A stretch of 6,251 nucleotides of DNA, from NCBI GenBank assembly GCA_019233415.1, contig JAFAMK010000326.1, forward strand, positions 1-6,251, in the 5' to 3' direction. Numbering within the stretch: position 1 is the first letter of the stretch; the number at the start of each line of letters is the position of its first letter. This document shows positions 4,385 to 6,251 of the stretch, piece after piece. Under the pieces are notes generated by a model. It was not told the DNA's origin and made no database searches. It worked only from the letters and a program-made list of their open reading frames with translations. Source of the DNA: Vulcanimicrobiota bacterium (GTDB lineage: Bacteria > Vulcanimicrobiota > Vulcanimicrobiia > Vulcanimicrobiales > Vulcanimicrobiaceae). The position numbers were made by a program, and so were the translations under genes.

Positions 4385-6178
4385 ATGGTCCTCAATAGCG
4401 TCGAAGTGATGTTCGGCGGGCAGGCCGGAGACGGAAGCCTGACGACGGGCGACTTGATCGCGGGCGTGTTCAAGCGCATGGGGCTCGAAGTCTACACGTA
4501 CAAGGACTTCCCCTCACGGATTCGCGGCGGCCACACCAACTACGTCATCCGTGCGAGCGAGCACGAAAACTACGGAACGGCCGACGCGGTCGACGCGCTC
4601 GTCGCGTTCGACCTGGAAGCCGTCCAGGCGCACATCGAGGAGATGCGGCCGGGCGGGTTCGTCGTCTTCGACAACACCGCGGAGACCGTTCCGGACGACC
4701 TGCGCCGCGACGACGTCACCTGGTACGAGATTCCGCTCGCGAAGATCGCGAAGGAGCAACTCGGCCTCGAGCTGGTGCGGAACACGATCTCGCTCGGCGC
4801 GCTCGGCGCGCTGATCGGGATGGACCCGGAGATCGTGCGCGCCGACGTGCGCGGCGTCTACCAGCGCAAGGGCGAGAAGGTCGTCGACCTCAACATGCGC
4901 GCGATCGAGGCCGGCGAGACGTACGTGCGCGAGCACTTCGCCGATCGTCCGAGCGGCTACGGGCTCGTCGCCTCGGCCGACGGCGACCGGCTCATCATGA
5001 TGGGCAACGACGCGATCGCGTACGGCGCGCTCGTTGCCGGCTGCCGCTTCATGGCCGGCTACCCGATCACGCCGGCGACCGACATCCTCGAGTGGATGTC
5101 GAAGCAGCTGCCGAAGTTCGGCGGCGTCGTCGTTCAGGCCGAAGACGAACTGGCCGCGATCACGATGACGCTCGGCGCGGCGTTCGCCGGCGTGCGCGCG
5201 ATGACCGCGACCTCGGGGCCGGGCCAGGCGCTGATGACCGAAGCGATCGGGCTCGCCGGTGTGCTGGAGATTCCGGTCGTCGTCGTCGAGTGCGCGCGCA
5301 CCGGCCCGTCGACGGGGATGCCGACGAAGACCGAGCAGAGCAATCTGAACCACCTGATCTACTCGGGCCACGGCGAGATTCCGCGCGTCATCCTCGCGCC
5401 GGGGACGGTCGAGGAGTCGTTCGAGCTGACGACGACCGCGTTCAACCTCGCGGAGCGGTATCAGTTGCCGGTGTTCGTGCTGACCGAACAGGCGCTGTGC
5501 CAGAGCAAGGCGACGCTGCCGCCGTTCGACCTCGGCGCGGTCGTCGTCGACCGCGGCGAGCTGATCGACGCCGGCGAGGTCGTCTTCGGCGAGTACAAGC
5601 GCTTCGCGTTCACCGAGAACGGCGTCTCGCCGCGCGTGATCCCGGGCGTGCCGGGCGGGATGCACCTCGCACCCGGCTCCGAGCACAACGACGCCGGCGT
5701 GATCACCGAGAACGCGCGCAACCGCGCGCGGATGATGGAGAAGCGGATGCACAAGCTCGTCGCGATGCGCGACGAGCTGCCGCGCGCGCTGCTGCACGGG
5801 ATCGCCGACGCCGACGTCGCGATCATCGGCTACGGCGCGAACCGCGGGCCGATCGCCGAAGCGGTCGACCGGCTTGCCGCGGGCGGCGTGCCGACGCGCT
5901 TCCTGCAGCTGCGCACGCTCTGGCCGTTCCCCGACGACGAGATCAAAGACTTCGTGCGCGGCGCGCAGCACGTCTTCGTCGTCGAGAACAACTACACGGG
6001 CCAGCTGATGCAGCTGATTCGTGCCGTCGTCGGGCCGCTCGACGTGCTGCACGGCGTGCGCAAATACGACGGGCGGCCGTTCCGCCCGATCGAGATCGTC
6101 GATGCTGTCCTTCGACAGACCGCCCTTCGACAAGCTCAGGATGACGGGGCCCTTGACACGACCTTGGAGGTGCGCTGA
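4385..6178 (+). CDS. korA: 2-oxoglutarate (2-oxoacid):ferredoxin oxidoreductase, fused gamma-alpha subunit
   Basis: A 597-residue subunit of the ThDP-dependent enzyme that converts 2-oxoglutarate plus CoA to succinyl-CoA and CO2 with reduction of ferredoxin, reversible in reductive TCA cycles. The N-terminal gamma domain (about 1-190) has the glycine loop GGQAGDG (11-17) and IRGGHTN (46-52). The alpha domain (about 205-400) has YPITPAT (226-232), Glu253 in QAEDE near the ThDP site, ATSGPGQ (275-281) and RTGPSTGMPTKTEQ (305-318). The C-terminal domain (about 480-575) has VVENNYTGQL (from 532). Length and order fit gamma-alpha fused KorA. ATG 4385 was chosen over a TTG at 4355 because it puts the first strand at the normal distance from the glycine loop. 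The last ~23 residues (after IEIVDAV) come from a dispersed-type repeat and look like an acquired tail. The beta subunit follows 2 bases downstream. Substrate could be another 2-oxoacid; the neighbouring beta gene supports a two-subunit Kor. Confidence 0.92.
   Translation: MVLNSVEVMFGGQAGDGSLTTGDLIAGVFKRMGLEVYTYKDFPSRIRGGHTNYVIRASEHENYGTADAVDALVAFDLEAVQAHIEEMRPGGFVVFDNTAETVPDDLRRDDVTWYEIPLAKIAKEQLGLELVRNTISLGALGALIGMDPEIVRADVRGVYQRKGEKVVDLNMRAIEAGETYVREHFADRPSGYGLVASADGDRLIMMGNDAIAYGALVAGCRFMAGYPITPATDILEWMSKQLPKFGGVVVQAEDELAAITMTLGAAFAGVRAMTATSGPGQALMTEAIGLAGVLEIPVVVVECARTGPSTGMPTKTEQSNLNHLIYSGHGEIPRVILAPGTVEESFELTTTAFNLAERYQLPVFVLTEQALCQSKATLPPFDLGAVVVDRGELIDAGEVVFGEYKRFAFTENGVSPRVIPGVPGGMHLAPGSEHNDAGVITENARNRARMMEKRMHKLVAMRDELPRALLHGIADADVAIIGYGANRGPIAEAVDRLAAGGVPTRFLQLRTLWPFPDDEIKDFVRGAQHVFVVENNYTGQLMQLIRAVVGPLDVLHGVRKYDGRPFRPIEIVDAVLRQTALRQAQDDGALDTTLEVR
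6105..6145 (+). repeat. Dispersed-type repeat units (CTTCGACAAGCTCAGG family) inside the korA 3' end
   Basis: CCTTCGACA occurs twice, at 6109-6117 and 6124-6132, 15 bases apart. The first copy sits in a small hairpin, CTGTC (6105-6109) pairing with GACAG (6114-6118). The second continues into AAGCTCAGGATGAC (to 6145). From general experience, sequences with this core and its reverse (CCTGAGCTTGTCGAAGG) occur in many copies in many bacterial genomes and produce odd peptides such as PELVEG in predicted proteins. I see only this site here, so its copy number in this genome is not shown. In the korA frame it reads LRQ-TA-LRQAQDD, with no stop, so it is translated. Confidence 0.7.
6166..6170 (+). 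promoter_or_regulatory. Strong Shine-Dalgarno for korB
   Basis: GGAGG within TTGGAGGTG lies 10 bases before ATG 6181, inside the last codons of korA. It is the best ribosome site in the window and supports the korB start. It lies about 20 bases after the repeat, so the repeat did not damage it. Confidence 0.8.
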
Positions 6179-6180
6179 CG

Positions 6181-6251
6181 ATGGCGGTGATGCTGACGCC
6201 CAAGGATTTCGCGACGGCGACGCCGTCGTGGTGGTGCCCCGGCTGCGGCGA
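6181..6251 (+). CDS. korB: 2-oxoglutarate (2-oxoacid):ferredoxin oxidoreductase, beta subunit (N-terminal part only)
   Basis: Only 23 whole codons are present before the window ends. The peptide ends in TPSWWCPGCG, the hallmark N-terminus of KorB-type beta subunits. Cys19 and Cys22 in CPGC are two of the cysteines that bind the [4Fe-4S] cluster in this family; the others and the ThDP-Mg binding motif lie beyond the edge. The beta subunit binds ThDP and passes electrons to ferredoxin, and pairs with the gamma-alpha subunit encoded just upstream. The 2-base gap, shared direction and strong Shine-Dalgarno indicate one operon with korA. Confidence 0.9.
   Translation, partial: MAVMLTPKDFATATPSWWCPGCG

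Noticed and set aside
4796..4816. Short tandem repeat CTCGGCGCG in korA.
   Set aside because: It encodes the helix L-G-A-L-G-A within a conserved domain; two copies of a nine-base codon pattern are expected by chance in such DNA.
4514..6133. A 539-codon - strand frame opposite korA.
   Set aside because: korA's catalytic motifs lie on the + strand throughout, and the - strand product is Arg/Asp/Val/His-rich without domains.
6153..6158. TTGACA, a perfect -35 box, in the korA tail before korB.
   Set aside because: No -10-like hexamer lies at 16-18 bases downstream (the region is TGACGATG), and korB is 2 bases from korA, so a separate promoter is not supported.
1..6251. A novel defence, secretion or mobile gene system linking the six genes.
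   Set aside because: The genes belong to separate well-known families, there are no transposases, toxins, nucleases or phage genes, and only korA-korB show a shared function.

Overview
The window is a very GC-rich, tightly packed bacterial chromosome segment. It carries six genes, all on the + strand, and the two outermost are cut by the window edges. No tRNA, rRNA, CRISPR array, transposase or phage gene is visible. The composition and the frequent GTG/TCG/GAC/CGC codons fit a high-GC phylum such as Eremiobacterota (WPS-2), Actinomycetota or Chloroflexota. I cannot decide among these from the sequence, and the first is only a guess from general style.

Layout. (1) The 3' end of a Nudix hydrolase of the CoA-pyrophosphatase type (1-261). 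(2) Overlapping its stop by 4 bases, a secreted or periplasmic aspartic-protease-like protein with two retropepsin-like lobes in one chain, each with its own DTG motif (258-1796). (3) A two-helix potassium-channel-like subunit fused to a complete RCK/TrkA regulatory module (1821-2819), with a non-canonical pore filter and a possible internal start for a free RCK domain. (4) A CYTH-CHAD protein, probably a tripolyphosphatase or polyphosphate-associated protein (about 2864-4348), preceded by a strong RNA hairpin. (5) A fused gamma-alpha subunit of a 2-oxoacid (probably 2-oxoglutarate):ferredoxin oxidoreductase (4385-6178). (6) The first 23 codons of its beta subunit (from 6181). The longest stretch without a gene is about 44 bases.

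Only korA and korB clearly work together. They form a thiamine-diphosphate, iron-sulfur enzyme that interconverts 2-oxoglutarate and succinyl-CoA with ferredoxin, in either the oxidative or the reductive TCA direction. The other genes look like co-directional housekeeping neighbours, and I see no evidence of one shared pathway.

I do not see an undescribed multi-gene system. The points most worth a second look are: a widely dispersed-looking repeat (core CCTTCGACAAGCTCAGG) inside the last codons of korA, which has become part of the protein; the TIGGGE filter of the channel; the MthK-like internal start site between pore and RCK domain, whose ATG sits in the loop of a 16-base perfect palindrome; and the tandem-lobed protease.
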